A program made the position numbers and the translations under genes. The notes beneath the pieces were generated by a model. That model saw nothing but the letters and a program-made list of their open reading frames with translations, did no database searches and was not told the origin of the DNA. A DNA stretch of 64,000 nt from an uncultured Mucilaginibacter sp. (GTDB lineage Bacteria; Bacteroidota; Bacteroidia; Sphingobacteriales; Sphingobacteriaceae), in contig CAIPPO010000087.1 in the NCBI GenBank assembly GCA_903866915.1, positions 1-64,000 on the forward strand, read 5' to 3'. Positions 21,195 through 33,174 of the stretch are shown here, piece after piece. How positions within the stretch are numbered: position 1 is the stretch's first letter; every line of letters starts with the position of its first letter.

Positions 21195-23119
21195 TATTTG
21201 AGTATCACTGAACCTAAATAATCTGAAATGCTTTTCTCTACCTTTTTCATATGCATGTATTGATTAAGAAGTATTTCGGTATCAGCTTCCCCCACTGCCT
21301 TCTGCAATTCAGTACGCAAGCCATCCAGTATCTTCCCAACCTTTTGCTTTTTTAAATGAAATATGGCACCTAAAATGGTAGCCTTCATATTCACTTGTTC
21401 ATCCGGCACTAGTATTTTATGCATTTCGTACCAGTTATCGCTGAGGGTATATTTAGTAGCCAGCAGGGTAACTGAAAGGTCGACAATATCTTTATCGGAA
21501 AAATGAATAAAAAATTGTTCATCAGGTAAAATTCCATTTTCTACCTCTTTGGAATAATGGGCCACGAACTTTCTACTGGCTTCATGCTCAAAATTAACGT
21601 CTCCCAATTCAGCGATCATAAAAGGTCCGATATAGGTATTGGTAATACCGTCCCAATCGATCATTTTATTGCCATACAACAGCAGCAACCTCACGATCTC
21701 TCGCTCCTGGCTCGAGTCTTCTTTCTTAACAGGCTGTTCCTGAGGAAGTTCCTCAGTAGGTAAATAATCAACAGGCTCAATAGTACGGGTATTTTGCTGC
21801 GCCTCCTTCCTGGCTTTTGCCAGGCGCATTTTATTCAATTCCGATAGCAAAGCGCGCTCGTCGATCTCCAATTGGTGACTGCATTCGCGGATAAATACCG
21901 AAGCCTTAATAGAGTCGGGTATTTTTGCGATACTCTCCACGATCTCACGTATCACGTCTGCCCGCCGGATAGGGTCGTTGCCGGCTTCTTTCAGCAGTAT
22001 GTCCGTTTTATAAAGAATAAAGTCTTTACGATTCTGGTTTATGTAGGTTTTAAAGGCCTGTGTGCCTACCAGCTGCACATAAGAATCAGGATCGTGCCCA
22101 TCAGGAAAAAGAACAACTTTAACATTAAGTCCTTCCTCCAGTATCATATCCAGTCCGCGCAATGAAGCTTTGATCCCAGCCGCATCACCGTCATATAAAA
22201 TAGTTACATTTTTAGTAAACCGCCCGATCAACCTGATCTGTTCCACGGTAAGCGAGGTACCCGACGATGCCACCACGTTCTCTATACCTGCCTGGTGTAC
22301 CGACAGCACATCGGCATAACCCTCTACCAGGTAACAATTATCTTCATCGCGAATGGCCTTTTTGGCGAAAAATAAGCCATATAAAATATTCGACTTATGG
22401 TAAATCTCCGATTCGGGTGAATTGACGTATTTGGGAACATTCTTGTCATTTTTAAGTGTTCGTCCGCCGAATGCAATCACTCTGCCAGTAAAACTGTGGA
22501 TAGGGAACATTACCCGGCCGCGATAACGATCGTACAACGTGCCATTATCCCGTTTAACACTCAAGCCGGTCTCTTCCAGAAATTGCTGCTGGTAACCCTC
22601 TTTCAGCGCGTTGCTGGTAAAAGCTTCCCACTGATCGGGCGAATAACCTAATTCAAATTTTTTGATCGTTTCATTGCTGAAACCGCGTTCTTTGAAATAG
22701 CTCAGGCCGATACTTTGTCCATCTTCGGTCTCCAGTAAACTTTCGTGAAAGAACTTCGCCGCATAACCCGTAACGATCATCAGGCTCTCCCGGTGGTTTT
22801 CTTCTTCCTTGTTTTCAGTAGATTCAATGGTTTCTTCAACCTCGATACCATACTTTTTAGCCAGCCATTTCAGCGCTTCAGGATACGAGAATTTTTCCAG
22901 CTCCATCAGGAAAGTAACGGCCGAACCTCCTTTACCGGAAGAAAAATCTTTAAAAATTCCTTTCGCCGGGGATACAGTAAAAGAGGGCGTACGCTCATTG
23001 CTGAATGGAGAAAGACCAACATAGTTGGCCCCGCGTTTTTTAAGTTGTACAAACTCGCCGATCACTTCCACAATGTCTGTGGCTTCCATAATGCGGTCGA
23101 TAGTGAGTTTGGTGATCAT
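21194..23119 (-). CDS. dnaG: DNA primase
   Basis: IVEVIGEFVQLKKRGANYVGLSPFSNERTPSFTVSPAKGIFKDFSSGKGG; TOPRIM NCYLVEGYADVLSVHQAG. Start MITKLTIDRI preferred. Confidence 0.96.
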   Translation of the reverse strand: MITKLTIDRIMEATDIVEVIGEFVQLKKRGANYVGLSPFSNERTPSFTVSPAKGIFKDFSSGKGGSAVTFLMELEKFSYPEALKWLAKKYGIEVEETIESTENKEEENHRESLMIVTGYAAKFFHESLLETEDGQSIGLSYFKERGFSNETIKKFELGYSPDQWEAFTSNALKEGYQQQFLEETGLSVKRDNGTLYDRYRGRVMFPIHSFTGRVIAFGGRTLKNDKNVPKYVNSPESEIYHKSNILYGLFFAKKAIRDEDNCYLVEGYADVLSVHQAGIENVVASSGTSLTVEQIRLIGRFTKNVTILYDGDAAGIKASLRGLDMILEEGLNVKVVLFPDGHDPDSYVQLVGTQAFKTYINQNRKDFILYKTDILLKEAGNDPIRRADVIREIVESIAKIPDSIKASVFIRECSHQLEIDERALLSELNKMRLAKARKEAQQNTRTIEPVDYLPTEELPQEQPVKKEDSSQEREIVRLLLLYGNKMIDWDGITNTYIGPFMIAELGDVNFEHEASRKFVAHYSKEVENGILPDEQFFIHFSDKDIVDLSVTLLATKYTLSDNWYEMHKILVPDEQVNMKATILGAIFHLKKQKVGKILDGLRTELQKAVGEADTEILLNQYMHMKKVEKSISDYLGSVILK

Positions 23120-23255
23120 TCTGTTGAGTCGTACCAACAAAAATAACTTTTTAGGCGGTCATACCTGTGTTGCCTAACCAAAATTTTTCCAACGTTTGTA
23201 TCGTTGGTTTTCATTTTTACGTATTTGATTTTTATAAGACATTTAATTTAGTGAT

Positions 23256-23732
23256 ATGAAAAAGCTTCTTCTTGTGCTATTGGCTGCGGGTACGATGTTA
23301 GGTTTATCGTGTAAAAAAGAAAAACAAATATCAGGCAACGACCTGTTTATCGCTGCAAATATTGGGTCAATAACCTGGTTGGGCCAGCCAAATACGAGCA
23401 AAGCCGGCGGCGATTCGATCTCAGTGCAAGGTATCAGCTCCGCAAGCAAAAATACGCTGGAGTTTAAAATAGCTTTTAATGGCAAAGGTACCTATCAACT
23501 TAAAAAGGGAGATGCCACCTTTATTTATTCAATTACTACCGACAGTCCAGCCTCGCTTTATCAACTGGATACCACACAAAACAATACGGTTTCTGTAACT
23601 CAATACGACATCGTTTCAAATGTAGCGCAGGGCTCGTTTCAGCTACATTTTGTTAAAGTGCAGGGAAGTTCAGATCCGGGTAATAGCGTCAACCTGGCCA
23701 ACGGTCGATTCTGGCTGCAGGTGCCTTTTTAA
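23256..23732 (+). CDS. Small lipoprotein, DUF6252-like (family name from memory)
   Basis: Lipobox LGLSCKKEK; shared pattern G-Y-L..Y.I/T.DSP..YQLDTT.NNT..VT.YD with 24712 and 25243 genes. Confidence 0.75.
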   Translation: MKKLLLVLLAAGTMLGLSCKKEKQISGNDLFIAANIGSITWLGQPNTSKAGGDSISVQGISSASKNTLEFKIAFNGKGTYQLKKGDATFIYSITTDSPASLYQLDTTQNNTVSVTQYDIVSNVAQGSFQLHFVKVQGSSDPGNSVNLANGRFWLQVPF

Positions 23733-24592
23733 GTAGAAACAGCTGTTACGCGCTTCCTGAAAAAAGTAATCGCAATACCGCCCAATACAATAACACTTCC
23801 CACAATTTCATTCAATTCCAATTTCTCTCCCAGGAAAAGCATGGCCCAAAAACCGGCAATTACGGTCTGGCTAAGTAATGCAATGGAAACTTTAGTTGCT
23901 TCGAGGTGATTGATTGCGTAATTAATGGTGATCCATCCGGTTAACTGGCAGATAAGTCCTACACCAATAAGGCAAAACCAGGTTGGCGTTGAGAAATGCA
24001 ATAAATTATCGTGTCGAAAACTGCAAATCGCCAACATGAAAATACTAGCGCCAAGCATATTGTAATACATGAAAGTAACTGTACTAATATTCCGAAGGAC
24101 GCCTTTAGTGATCATGATATAAACTGCATAGAAAAAACTGGCGATCAAAGCGTAAACAAAACCAATATTGAACTGCAGCTGAATTATTTTATTGAACCCT
24201 ACCAGGGTGATCATACCTACTATAGACACAGCCGTTCCGATCCAGAAGTTTCGGCCCGACTTTTTATGCAGGATTAAATAGCTCAGCAAACCAACCCAGA
24301 CAGGTGCGAGGTTAGCAACCAATGTTGATACGGTAGCGCTGATTTTCATCAGCGACATATTCCACACCGCAATATCACCTGCAAATATTACTCCACCAAG
24401 CAGGGCAATCAGGAGGTCCTTTCGGGATATCTTTAGCTTTTTGCCAATGATAGCATAGGGCGCCAATACAACCCAGGCCAAAAAAATACGGTAAAAAGCT
24501 GAGACCAGCGGTGATGCATCGCCAAGCCTGACAAAAATCGGCGAGAAAGAAATACAGATAATGCCAATCAGCAGGCTTATTTTGGGATTCAT
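23729..24592 (-). CDS. EamA/DMT-family transporter
   Basis: Ten-TM pattern; FSPIFVRLGDASPLVSAFYRIFLAWVVL, LLSQTVIAGFWAMLFLGEKLELNEIVGSVIVLGGI. Start moved to MNPKISLL. Confidence 0.88.
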   Translation of the reverse strand: MNPKISLLIGIICISFSPIFVRLGDASPLVSAFYRIFLAWVVLAPYAIIGKKLKISRKDLLIALLGGVIFAGDIAVWNMSLMKISATVSTLVANLAPVWVGLLSYLILHKKSGRNFWIGTAVSIVGMITLVGFNKIIQLQFNIGFVYALIASFFYAVYIMITKGVLRNISTVTFMYYNMLGASIFMLAICSFRHDNLLHFSTPTWFCLIGVGLICQLTGWITINYAINHLEATKVSIALLSQTVIAGFWAMLFLGEKLELNEIVGSVIVLGGIAITFFRKRVTAVST

Positions 24593-24711
24593 TACTATCG
24601 AATTGTTCCAAACATAGCAAAAAGCCCTATTGTATTTAAGCGCTGCACCAATTTTTAAAACAATTGTAGCATCCAATCAATAAGCAGCGTAACAGATATT
24701 AAATTAGTAGA

Positions 24712-25236
24712 GTGAAAAAACTTAATTACCTGACTTGTATTTTAACGATATTCTCAGCGTGGTCATGCAACTACCATCCTGATTGTTGCGTGCTTCCGCA
24801 ACCGTCAGCTGTTGTAACAGCGCAAAGAAACGGCATAAGTTGGGCTGATCGCTTTGCATCCGGCTCGGTGAGCTCATCAGACACCCTGAGCATTTCGGCA
24901 GTTAGTGCTACGATACCAACACCTGGCACCATCAATAAAGTGGATACATTAAATTTTAAAATAGACTATATTAATCCGGGCACCTATGCGCTAAAAGGCA
25001 ACGATGCATTTTACGGCATGTTTAATAATGGTACGTTAACTGGCTACAAAATTGACAATACTTACAATAACATCATCGTAATAACGGGTTATCAAAGGCT
25101 TAGCAACCCCTATTCTACCGTACCCGACCAGGTTAGGATAACCGGTACTTTCAGTATCGTGTTTCTTGACCCCAAAAGCCCGTCTGGAATCAAATTCCGG
25201 AATGGTAGTTTTTATGTATTGGTTCCCTATCTATAG
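24712..25236 (+). CDS. Small lipoprotein, paralogue of the 23256 gene
   Basis: GTG start; lipobox AWSCNYHPDCC; GTYALKGNDAFY...YKIDNTYNNIIVITGY...ITGTFSI motif layout. Confidence 0.7.
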   Translation: MKKLNYLTCILTIFSAWSCNYHPDCCVLPQPSAVVTAQRNGISWADRFASGSVSSSDTLSISAVSATIPTPGTINKVDTLNFKIDYINPGTYALKGNDAFYGMFNNGTLTGYKIDNTYNNIIVITGYQRLSNPYSTVPDQVRITGTFSIVFLDPKSPSGIKFRNGSFYVLVPYL

Positions 25237-25242
25237 ATCATT

Positions 25243-25737
25243 TTGAAAAAAGCACAACAACTCATCATTGTACTATTAATTTGCTTAACCGCCCTTTCGT
25301 GCAGCCGCTATTGCTGTGACTTGCCGCTACCCTTAAATTCAATAACTGCCACAAAGAATGGATTGTCATGGAAAATTGAAAATGCGACAGTGAAAATTAA
25401 GGCCGATTCACTCCTTATTGCTGATACAACTATTTCCCCTACTTATTCAGAGATATTTAGGATCAATCTCAGCTTTAACGGCGCCGGCAACTATGCTTTA
25501 GCAGAAAATAATGTAACCTATAAATACATTGCAGGCATGGACAGCCCTTATTTTCCCTATCAGTTAGACAGCACTTATAGCAATACATTCAAAATAACCG
25601 ATTACGATGTTAATGCCGGAATTATTGTCGGTACTTTCGATTTAAGACTTCTAAAAAATCCAGCCAACAGCGATGTCCGCTACCCGGCCATTATCAATTT
25701 TTCAAGCGCTTCATTCCGACTTTATTTAAGCAAATAA
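25243..25737 (+). CDS. Small lipoprotein, paralogue of the 23256 and 24712 genes
   Basis: TTG start; lipobox [50 protein letters not shown]...VGTFDL. Confidence 0.72.
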   Translation: MKKAQQLIIVLLICLTALSCSRYCCDLPLPLNSITATKNGLSWKIENATVKIKADSLLIADTTISPTYSEIFRINLSFNGAGNYALAENNVTYKYIAGMDSPYFPYQLDSTYSNTFKITDYDVNAGIIVGTFDLRLLKNPANSDVRYPAIINFSSASFRLYLSK

Positions 25738-25769
25738 TCGTATTTTTGCCGCTCGAAAATATATTTTAT

Positions 25770-27206
25770 ATGAGCCAGCGGACTAAGATCAAAGCATTAC
25801 TTGAAAGTGAACAAACCCAAATTGAGGTTACTGTTAAAGGTTGGATACGCACCTTTCGCAACAACCAGTTTATCGCTTTAAATGATGGCTCCACCAATAA
25901 TAACCTGCAGATCGTTGTCGATTTTGAAAATACCGACCCGTCTTTACTAAAACGTCTCACCACTGGCGCAGCAATAAGCGTAGTTGGAGAATTAGTTTCA
26001 TCGCTTGGCAAAGGTCAAAAGGTAGAGGTTAAAGCAAAACAAATAGAAGTACTTGGTGATAGCGACCCGGAGAAATACCCGCTTCAACCGAAAAAACATA
26101 GTCTGGAGTTTTTGCGGGAGATAGCACATTTACGCTTCCGTACCAATACGTTCGGCGCCATTTTCCGCGTGCGCAATACGCTGTCACATGCTATTCATAC
26201 ATTTTTCCAGGATCGGGGATTTGTTTATTTGCATACACCTATCATTACTGCTTCTGATGCTGAAGGCGCAGGAGAAACTTTCCATGTGACCAATTTCGAT
26301 ATTACCAACCCACCAAAAACAGAAACCGGAGAAATCGACTACAAACAGGATTTCTTTGGCCGTGCTACCAACCTCACCGTTTCCGGGCAGTTGGAAGGCG
26401 AACTGGGTGCCATGGCACTGAGCGATATATATACCTTCGGCCCAACTTTCCGTGCTGAAAATTCAAATACTACCCGGCACTTAGCGGAATTCTGGATGAT
26501 AGAACCCGAAATGGCTTTTTATGATTTGGTAGATAATATGGACCTGGCCGAGGCTCTTTTGAAATTCGTGATCAAAGAAGCATTGAATAAAAATGCTGAC
26601 GACCTGGAGTTCCTTAGCCAACGTTTGGCCGAAGAAGAAAAACAGAAGCCACAAAATGAACGCTCAGATCTGTCGCTTATTGACAAATTGCAGTTTTGCC
26701 TGGACAATGATTTTCAGCGCCTTACCTATACCGAGGCAATCGAGATATTAAAAGAATCGACCCCGAATAAAAAGAAAAAATTCCAATACCCCATTGAAGG
26801 CTGGGGTACCGACCTCCAATCGGAACACGAACGGTACCTTGTTGAAAAGCATTTTAAAAAACCGGTTATCCTGACTGATTATCCGAAGCAGATCAAAGCA
26901 TTCTACATGCGTCAGAACGACGACGGTCAAACCGTACGTGCGATGGATATCCTGTTCCCCGGCATTGGCGAGATCGTTGGCGGTTCACAACGCGAAGAGC
27001 GCCTAGATAAACTGGAACAACGTATGGACGAAATGGGTATCCCGAAAGAAGAACTTTGGTGGTACCTGGATACCCGTCGCTTCGGTGCTTGTCCGCATGC
27101 CGGTTTCGGTTTAGGTTTCGAGCGTCTGGTGCTTTTTGTTACCGGTATGGGTAATATCAGGGACGTCATCCCGTTCCCAAGGTTTCCTAAAAATGCCGAG
27201 TTTTGA
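25770..27206 (+). CDS. asnS: Asparaginyl-tRNA synthetase
   Basis: [82 protein letters not shown]. Confidence 0.97.
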   Translation: MSQRTKIKALLESEQTQIEVTVKGWIRTFRNNQFIALNDGSTNNNLQIVVDFENTDPSLLKRLTTGAAISVVGELVSSLGKGQKVEVKAKQIEVLGDSDPEKYPLQPKKHSLEFLREIAHLRFRTNTFGAIFRVRNTLSHAIHTFFQDRGFVYLHTPIITASDAEGAGETFHVTNFDITNPPKTETGEIDYKQDFFGRATNLTVSGQLEGELGAMALSDIYTFGPTFRAENSNTTRHLAEFWMIEPEMAFYDLVDNMDLAEALLKFVIKEALNKNADDLEFLSQRLAEEEKQKPQNERSDLSLIDKLQFCLDNDFQRLTYTEAIEILKESTPNKKKKFQYPIEGWGTDLQSEHERYLVEKHFKKPVILTDYPKQIKAFYMRQNDDGQTVRAMDILFPGIGEIVGGSQREERLDKLEQRMDEMGIPKEELWWYLDTRRFGACPHAGFGLGFERLVLFVTGMGNIRDVIPFPRFPKNAEF

Positions 27207-27309
27207 GCGCTGATTCGTAGATGTTTATGTTGATGACGCTGATTGAGGTCATTTTAAATTAAAAAACTGTGAAATCATAGTAATCATCTAAAAATCTGTG
27301 ATTAAATAA

Positions 27310-27768
27310 ATGGCAAAAATAGAGCTGACCACAATTATTAATGCGCCTACTGAAATAGTTTTTGACTTGTCACGCAGTATTGACCTTCACCTGGAATCTA
27401 CCAAACAAACGGGTGAACAAGCTATTGCCGGCAAAACCAGTGGTTTGATTGAACCCGGCGAAACCGTCACCTGGCGGGCCCGACATTTTGGAATCTGGCA
27501 AAACCTTACCTCAAAAATTAATGAATTTAAGCGACCTGATTTCTTTGCGGATGAAATGGTTTCCGGTGCTTTTAAAAGCTTCCGGCATGAGCATTACTTT
27601 GTTTCGCTAAATGGGCAAACGCTCATGAAAGATATCTTTACATTTGAATCGCCCGGGGGAGTATTAGGGAGCCTATTCAATTGGCTGGTTTTAAAGAAGT
27701 ATATGACTAACCTTCTCACCGAAAGGAACCGCGTCATCAAAGCCCAGGCCGAAAATCAATCAGTGTAA
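27310..27768 (+). CDS. SRPBCC/START-like family protein
   Basis: TIINAPTEIVFDLSRSIDLHLEST...GLIEPGETVTWRARHFGIWQNLTSKI. Confidence 0.82.
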   Translation: MAKIELTTIINAPTEIVFDLSRSIDLHLESTKQTGEQAIAGKTSGLIEPGETVTWRARHFGIWQNLTSKINEFKRPDFFADEMVSGAFKSFRHEHYFVSLNGQTLMKDIFTFESPGGVLGSLFNWLVLKKYMTNLLTERNRVIKAQAENQSV

Positions 27769-27831
27769 ATTAACTTTCTGCTTAAAATCTGTTGAGTCAA
27801 AATAGTCAGCTAAAATCTGTGATTCAAACAA

Positions 27832-29016
27832 CTAATTGCCTAACTGCTTCAAAGCCAGATAAGCCATCAAACCTGTACTGATCTTAAATGCATCTTCCTC
27901 CACATCAAAAGTTGGTGTATGGACAGAGGAGGTAATACCCCGGCTTTCATTTCTCGTGCCAAGTCGATAGAAACAGGCATCAGCAACCTGCGAATAATAA
28001 GCAAAGTCTTCTGCCGCCATCCAGATATCCAGATCGAGAACATTTTCTTTGCCGAGGTATTCTTCGGCATGAGCACGGGTAGCAGCTGTCAGCTTTTCTT
28101 CATTGATCAGGAAGGGATATCCCCGCACGATATTAAAGTCAACCGTGCCACCAAAGCTTTCTACTACACCTTCGGCGATCTTCTTCATCTTTTTATGAGC
28201 TTCTGCCCGCCAGGCTTCATCCATCGTGCGGAAAGTGCCTTCGAGATAAACTTCGTTTGGAATCACATTCGTAGCGCCGTTGGCGATCACTTTGCCAAAC
28301 GAGAGAACCGATGGGCTTTTAGGGTCGGCAGAACGGCTGACGATGGTTTGCAGGGCAGTCAACATGTAGGCGGTGATCATCACCGGGTCGATATTCTGTT
28401 GAGGCTGCGCGCCGTGTCCTCCTTTGCCTTTAACGGTAACATAAAGTTCATCGGTTGAAGCCATATATTTTCCGGCTCTGAAACCCACTTTGCCGGCATC
28501 GATCAGCGGCATTACGTGCTGACCTAATACCGCCTGGGGTTTAGGATTTTCCAGCACGCCTTCTTTGATCATCAGGCTGGCGCCGCCGGGGAGTTTCTCT
28601 TCGGCAGGCTGAAAGATAAGTTTTACGGTTCCGGCAAATTCATCTTTCAACTGAGTCAATATCTTAGCCGTACCTAAAAGTGACGAAGTATGTGCATCAT
28701 GCCCGCAGGCATGCATCACGCCTGTATTTTGTGACCGGTAGGGAACATCATTCGCCTCCATGATGGGTAACGCATCCATATCCGCACGCAACGCCACTAC
28801 CCTATCGGAGGGCTTAGCTCCTTTAATCAACGCTACGAGACCGTTATCAGCCATACGTTCATAGGTTAATCCCAGCTCATCCAGCTTTTTTGCTACAAAT
28901 GCTGATGTTTCCACTTCGTTGAATGAAAGTTCGGGATGAGTATGCAAATAACGGCGGTTGGCAACCACTTCGTCAAATATATTTTGGGATAGGTTCTGTA
29001 TCTTTTCTTTATTCAT
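27832..29016 (-). CDS. M20 family amidohydrolase/metallopeptidase
   Basis: RRYLHTHPELSFNEVETSAFV, ALRADMDALPI, MHACGHDAHTSSLLG, FQPAEEKLPGGASLMIKEG. Confidence 0.93.
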   Translation of the reverse strand: MNKEKIQNLSQNIFDEVVANRRYLHTHPELSFNEVETSAFVAKKLDELGLTYERMADNGLVALIKGAKPSDRVVALRADMDALPIMEANDVPYRSQNTGVMHACGHDAHTSSLLGTAKILTQLKDEFAGTVKLIFQPAEEKLPGGASLMIKEGVLENPKPQAVLGQHVMPLIDAGKVGFRAGKYMASTDELYVTVKGKGGHGAQPQQNIDPVMITAYMLTALQTIVSRSADPKSPSVLSFGKVIANGATNVIPNEVYLEGTFRTMDEAWRAEAHKKMKKIAEGVVESFGGTVDFNIVRGYPFLINEEKLTAATRAHAEEYLGKENVLDLDIWMAAEDFAYYSQVADACFYRLGTRNESRGITSSVHTPTFDVEEDAFKISTGLMAYLALKQLGN

Positions 29017-29461
29017 CTGCGTTTTCAGCCTTAGGCTGATTGATTTTTTCGGTGATAATAAAAGTCGACGTGAACCATTTTTTCAGATCGGCCTGAAACT
29101 TTTCAGCATCAGCGCGGGAGCGAAAGTCGCCGGCGCGTACCTTGAAGTTAGGATCACTATAGATCACGTAGCTGCGAATATCGGGAAATTGTTCCTGAAA
29201 TTTAGCCTGTGCTGCGTAAGCATCTTTGCGATTGCCCCCGGTATAAATTTGAACCCTGAATCCTGTTACCTGATCAAGCCCAACAGCTTTTTCCAGTTCG
29301 GCCCGCCTGGCAATCAGCGTATCTACACGCGGGTCTTTAATAACTTCCACTTTACCTTTGCTTTGTGCTGAAACAGATACTGAACAAAAAACAAAGAGCA
29401 TAAAAAAACAGCCTCGTATGATATTGCTTAAAGCTATAGGATATGATGCTGTTTTATACAT
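29009..29461 (-). CDS. SPOR-domain protein
   Basis: FRVQIYTGGNRKDAYAAQAKFQEQFPDIRSYVIYSDPNFKVRAGDFRSRADAEKFQADLKKWF. Confidence 0.85.
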   Translation of the reverse strand: MYKTASYPIALSNIIRGCFFMLFVFCSVSVSAQSKGKVEVIKDPRVDTLIARRAELEKAVGLDQVTGFRVQIYTGGNRKDAYAAQAKFQEQFPDIRSYVIYSDPNFKVRAGDFRSRADAEKFQADLKKWFTSTFIITEKINQPKAENADE

Positions 29462-29540
29462 GCTGAAAATTCGAAAATGAGGAATCCCGGTCGTTCCTTT
29501 ATCCTTTAAATGCTAAATATTACACCACCCGAAATTACCA

Positions 29541-32500
29541 TTACACCAGCCCCACACCATGGCAGTTTTTATATTTTTTGCCGCTACCGCAGGGGCAAGG
29601 GTCATTTCTGCCTATCTTCTGTTCCACACGTACCGGCATTGTCTTTTGCAGTTCGCGCGTATCTTCTACTGGCTGGCCTACCTGGGTTGCTTCTGTAACC
29701 AGCTCAGGTTTGGAAGTGCGCAGTTTACGCAGATCCAATTTGGGCGCTGGTCTGGCTTCTTTAACCTCCTCAGCTTCCTGAACCGGTATGCCACCCCTAA
29801 ACAGGAAGCTAACCAACTCCTTATTCACGTTTGCCAGCATTGCACGAAACAATTCAAATGCCTCAAACTTGTAAACCAATAGCGGGTCCTTTTGTTCGTA
29901 AACGGCGTTTTGAACGGATTGTTTTAACTCGTCCATTTCACGCAAATGCTCTTTCCAGGCATCATCGATCAGGTAAAGCACCACGTTCTTTTCAAATGAT
30001 TTAAATACTTCGGCTCCCTTATTTTCAACCGCCTTTTTCAGCGGCACTGCTACCTGGATACCGTGAATACCATCAGTAAATGGCACTACAATATTTTCTA
30101 CATATTCACCACGCGTATTAAACACATCTTTTATTATGGGGAATGCCTGGTGCGCTACACCTTCGGCTTTGCGTTTATAAAATGCCGTAACTTCAAGGAA
30201 AACCTTTTCAATTAATCCATTCAGGTTTGTATCCCCAAATTCTTCCAGATTTATTGCTGTATCAACTGAAAATACACGGATAATTTCCAATTGGAATCCG
30301 TCGTAGTTGTTGGCTTCCTTAAACTCGGTTACCACATCTGCAACCACATCAAATATTGTATTGTTGATGTCAACTTCAAGTCGTTCACCAAAAAGGGCAT
30401 TTTTACGCTTGGCATATACGACAGAACGCTGTGAGTTCATCACGTCGTCATACTCCAGCAATCGTTTACGAATACCAAAGTTATTCTCTTCAACTTTCTT
30501 CTGTGCACGCTCAATTGATTTGGTAATCATGGAGTGTTGAATTACTTCTCCTTCTTCGATACCCATACGCACCATCAGGTTCGAGATACGCTCTGACCCG
30601 AACAAACGCATCAGGTTATCTTCCAGAGATACAAAGAACTGGGTCGATCCAGGGTCGCCCTGGCGGCCTGCACGACCACGCAACTGGCGGTCGACACGGC
30701 GCGATTCGTGGCGCTCGGTACCTACAATGGCCAATCCTCCGGCATCTTTTACACCCGGGCCCAATTTAATGTCGGTACCACGACCAGCCATGTTGGTTGC
30801 AATGGTTACCGTACCCGATTTACCTGCTTCTGCAACGATATCAGCTTCCTTTTGGTGGAGCTTAGCATTCAATACATTATGTTTAATGCCGCGTAATTTC
30901 AGCATACGGCTCAATAATTCGGAAATATCAACCGATGTTGTTCCCACCAGTACCGGGCGTCCAGCTTGCGTTAATTTGGTGATCTCGTCGGCCACCGCAT
31001 TGTATTTCTCACGAACTGTGCGGTAAACAAGGTCTTCTTTATCATCGCGTATCGCTTTGGTATTGGTTGGTATTTCTACCACGTCAAGCTTATATATCTG
31101 CCAAAACTCGCCAGCTTCGGTTATTGCGGTACCAGTCATACCACAGAGCTTGTGGTACATCCTGAAATAGTTTTGCAAAGTAATGGTTGCAAAGGTTTGG
31201 GTAGCATCTTCTACCTTTACGTTTTCCTTTGCTTCTATCGCCTGGTGCAAGCCATCCGAGTAGCGGCGGCCATCTAAAATACGACCCGTTTGCTCGTCAA
31301 CGATCTTTACTTTGCCTTCATCGATGATGTATTCCGTGTCTTTTTCAAATAGCGTATAAGCTTTTAATAACTGGTTAACAGAATGGATGCGTTCTGATTT
31401 GATAGAAAAATCGCGCATCAGAGAATCTTTTCTGGCGATCTTTTCTTCACTGCTCAAATTTGACTTTTCAATTTCGGCTATCTCACTCCCAACATCCGGC
31501 ATCACGAAGAAATGAGGATCTTCGCCAGAAGCAGTGATCAACTCAATACCTTTTTCGGTTAACTCAACCTGATTGTTTTTTTCATCGATAATAAAAAACA
31601 ATTCCGAATCTACCTTAGGCATTTCCTTGCTCTGGTCCTGCATATAATAGTTCTCCGTTTTAAGGAGTACCGATTTGTGACTGCCCTCGCTCAAAAACTT
31701 AATCAGCGCCTTGCTCTTAGGCAGGCCCCGGTGCGCGCGCAACAAGGCCAGGCCACCATCATCTGAACTGGTCTTGCCGTCGGCGATCAGCTTTTTGGCC
31801 TCATTTAAAACCTGGTTTATATAAGCTTTCTGCGTATTTACCAGGCGCTCAATGCGTGGTTTTAACTCATAAAATTCGTGCTCATCACCACGTGGTATTG
31901 GGCCAGAAATAATCAATGGAGTACGTGCATCGTCGATCAGTACCGAGTCAACTTCATCCACCATCGCATAATGTAATTTGCGCTGAACGAGTTCTTCCGG
32001 ACTACGTGTCATATTGTCACGCAGGTAATCGAAGCCAAATTCGTTATTGGTACCGAAGGTAATGTCAGCTAAATAAGCATTCCGGCGCTCTTCAGAGTTC
32101 GGCTCGTGCTTATCAATACAATCAACCGAGAGGCCATGGAACTCATAAAGCGGCCCCATCCATTCGGAGTCGCGTCGGGCGAGATAATCGTTAACTGTTA
32201 CGATGTGAACACCCTGCCCGGCAAGTGCATTAAGGTATGCCGGCAATGTAGCTACCAGTGTTTTTCCTTCACCAGTGGCCATTTCTGCTATTTTCCCTTC
32301 GTGCAATACAGTACCACCTATCAGCTGCACGTCATAATGCACCATATCCCAGGTTACTTCGTTTCCGGCAGCAATCCAGGTATTGTGGTGGGTAGCTTTA
32401 TCGCCTTGAATCACCACGTTGGCCTTGCGGGCAGCCAGATCGCGGTCAAATTGGCTGGCGGTAACTTCTATCGTTTTATTTTCTTTGAACCGGCGGGCGG

Positions 32501-32852
32501 TTTCTTTTACCACTGCAAAAGCTTGCGGCAAAATATCCATCAGAATTACTTCCAGCTCTTTGTTACGGTCTTTTTCCAGTTTGTCAGCCTGGCGGTACAG
32601 TTCAACTTTTTCTGTAACATCCATATCTGGATTTGACTCGATTCTATCTTTAATTTCTTGTATTTCAGCATCAATAGAGGTGAGTCCTTCGCTTATGGTT
32701 TGCTTAAATCCAATGGTCTTTCCCCTCAACTCGTCGTTACTAATCCCATCGAGTTTGGCATATTCTTCTTTTATCTTTTCAACAATAGGCAGTACACCTT
32801 TTACGTCCCGTTCGGACTTGCTGCCGAAAAGCTTGCTTATAAAATTTAACAT
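29541..32852 (-). CDS. secA: Preprotein translocase ATPase SecA
   Basis: [56 protein letters not shown]-terminal zinc motif [19 protein letters not shown]. Confidence 0.98.
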   Translation of the reverse strand: MLNFISKLFGSKSERDVKGVLPIVEKIKEEYAKLDGISNDELRGKTIGFKQTISEGLTSIDAEIQEIKDRIESNPDMDVTEKVELYRQADKLEKDRNKELEVILMDILPQAFAVVKETARRFKENKTIEVTASQFDRDLAARKANVVIQGDKATHHNTWIAAGNEVTWDMVHYDVQLIGGTVLHEGKIAEMATGEGKTLVATLPAYLNALAGQGVHIVTVNDYLARRDSEWMGPLYEFHGLSVDCIDKHEPNSEERRNAYLADITFGTNNEFGFDYLRDNMTRSPEELVQRKLHYAMVDEVDSVLIDDARTPLIISGPIPRGDEHEFYELKPRIERLVNTQKAYINQVLNEAKKLIADGKTSSDDGGLALLRAHRGLPKSKALIKFLSEGSHKSVLLKTENYYMQDQSKEMPKVDSELFFIIDEKNNQVELTEKGIELITASGEDPHFFVMPDVGSEIAEIEKSNLSSEEKIARKDSLMRDFSIKSERIHSVNQLLKAYTLFEKDTEYIIDEGKVKIVDEQTGRILDGRRYSDGLHQAIEAKENVKVEDATQTFATITLQNYFRMYHKLCGMTGTAITEAGEFWQIYKLDVVEIPTNTKAIRDDKEDLVYRTVREKYNAVADEITKLTQAGRPVLVGTTSVDISELLSRMLKLRGIKHNVLNAKLHQKEADIVAEAGKSGTVTIATNMAGRGTDIKLGPGVKDAGGLAIVGTERHESRRVDRQLRGRAGRQGDPGSTQFFVSLEDNLMRLFGSERISNLMVRMGIEEGEVIQHSMITKSIERAQKKVEENNFGIRKRLLEYDDVMNSQRSVVYAKRKNALFGERLEVDINNTIFDVVADVVTEFKEANNYDGFQLEIIRVFSVDTAINLEEFGDTNLNGLIEKVFLEVTAFYKRKAEGVAHQAFPIIKDVFNTRGEYVENIVVPFTDGIHGIQVAVPLKKAVENKGAEVFKSFEKNVVLYLIDDAWKEHLREMDELKQSVQNAVYEQKDPLLVYKFEAFELFRAMLANVNKELVSFLFRGGIPVQEAEEVKEARPAPKLDLRKLRTSKPELVTEATQVGQPVEDTRELQKTMPVRVEQKIGRNDPCPCGSGKKYKNCHGVGLV

Positions 32853-32935
32853 AATAAATCAATATGTTTTGTTGAGTCAACAATTGCGCCACAGCACCCT
32901 TAGAGGTCATAATGGCAGCCAAAGGTACGTTTTGT

Positions 32936-32972
32936 AGTTGGAAAGTTGGAAGGTTGAAAAGTTGGAAGGTTA
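32936..32972. repeat. Degenerate 7-9-nt array upstream of secA
   Basis: AGTTGGA AAGTTGGA AGGTTGA AAAGTTGGA AGGTTA. Confidence 0.7.
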
Positions 32973-33174
32973 TTTTTTATTCTATTCAGCTCCGAATTTC
33001 TTTAAATAGTTAATAAGGACTTGCGGGCCAAACAAAAAAATAAAACGGCTACTGTAAATAGTATTAAATATTGCAACTGAAATTTCCCGACTAAATTTTA
33101 TTTATATAATTAAAAAAAATCCTGAATCGATGCTTATAAAAGTATTTTGCATCACGTTTCAACATTACAAACAT

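Noticed and set aside
27919-28458. 179-aa plus-strand ORF inside the M20 hydrolase
   Set aside because: Antisense to a recognised gene; no family signature or RBS.
32106-32937. Long plus-strand ORFs (176 and 172 aa) within secA and its upstream region
   Set aside because: Antisense to SecA; no recognisable domains.
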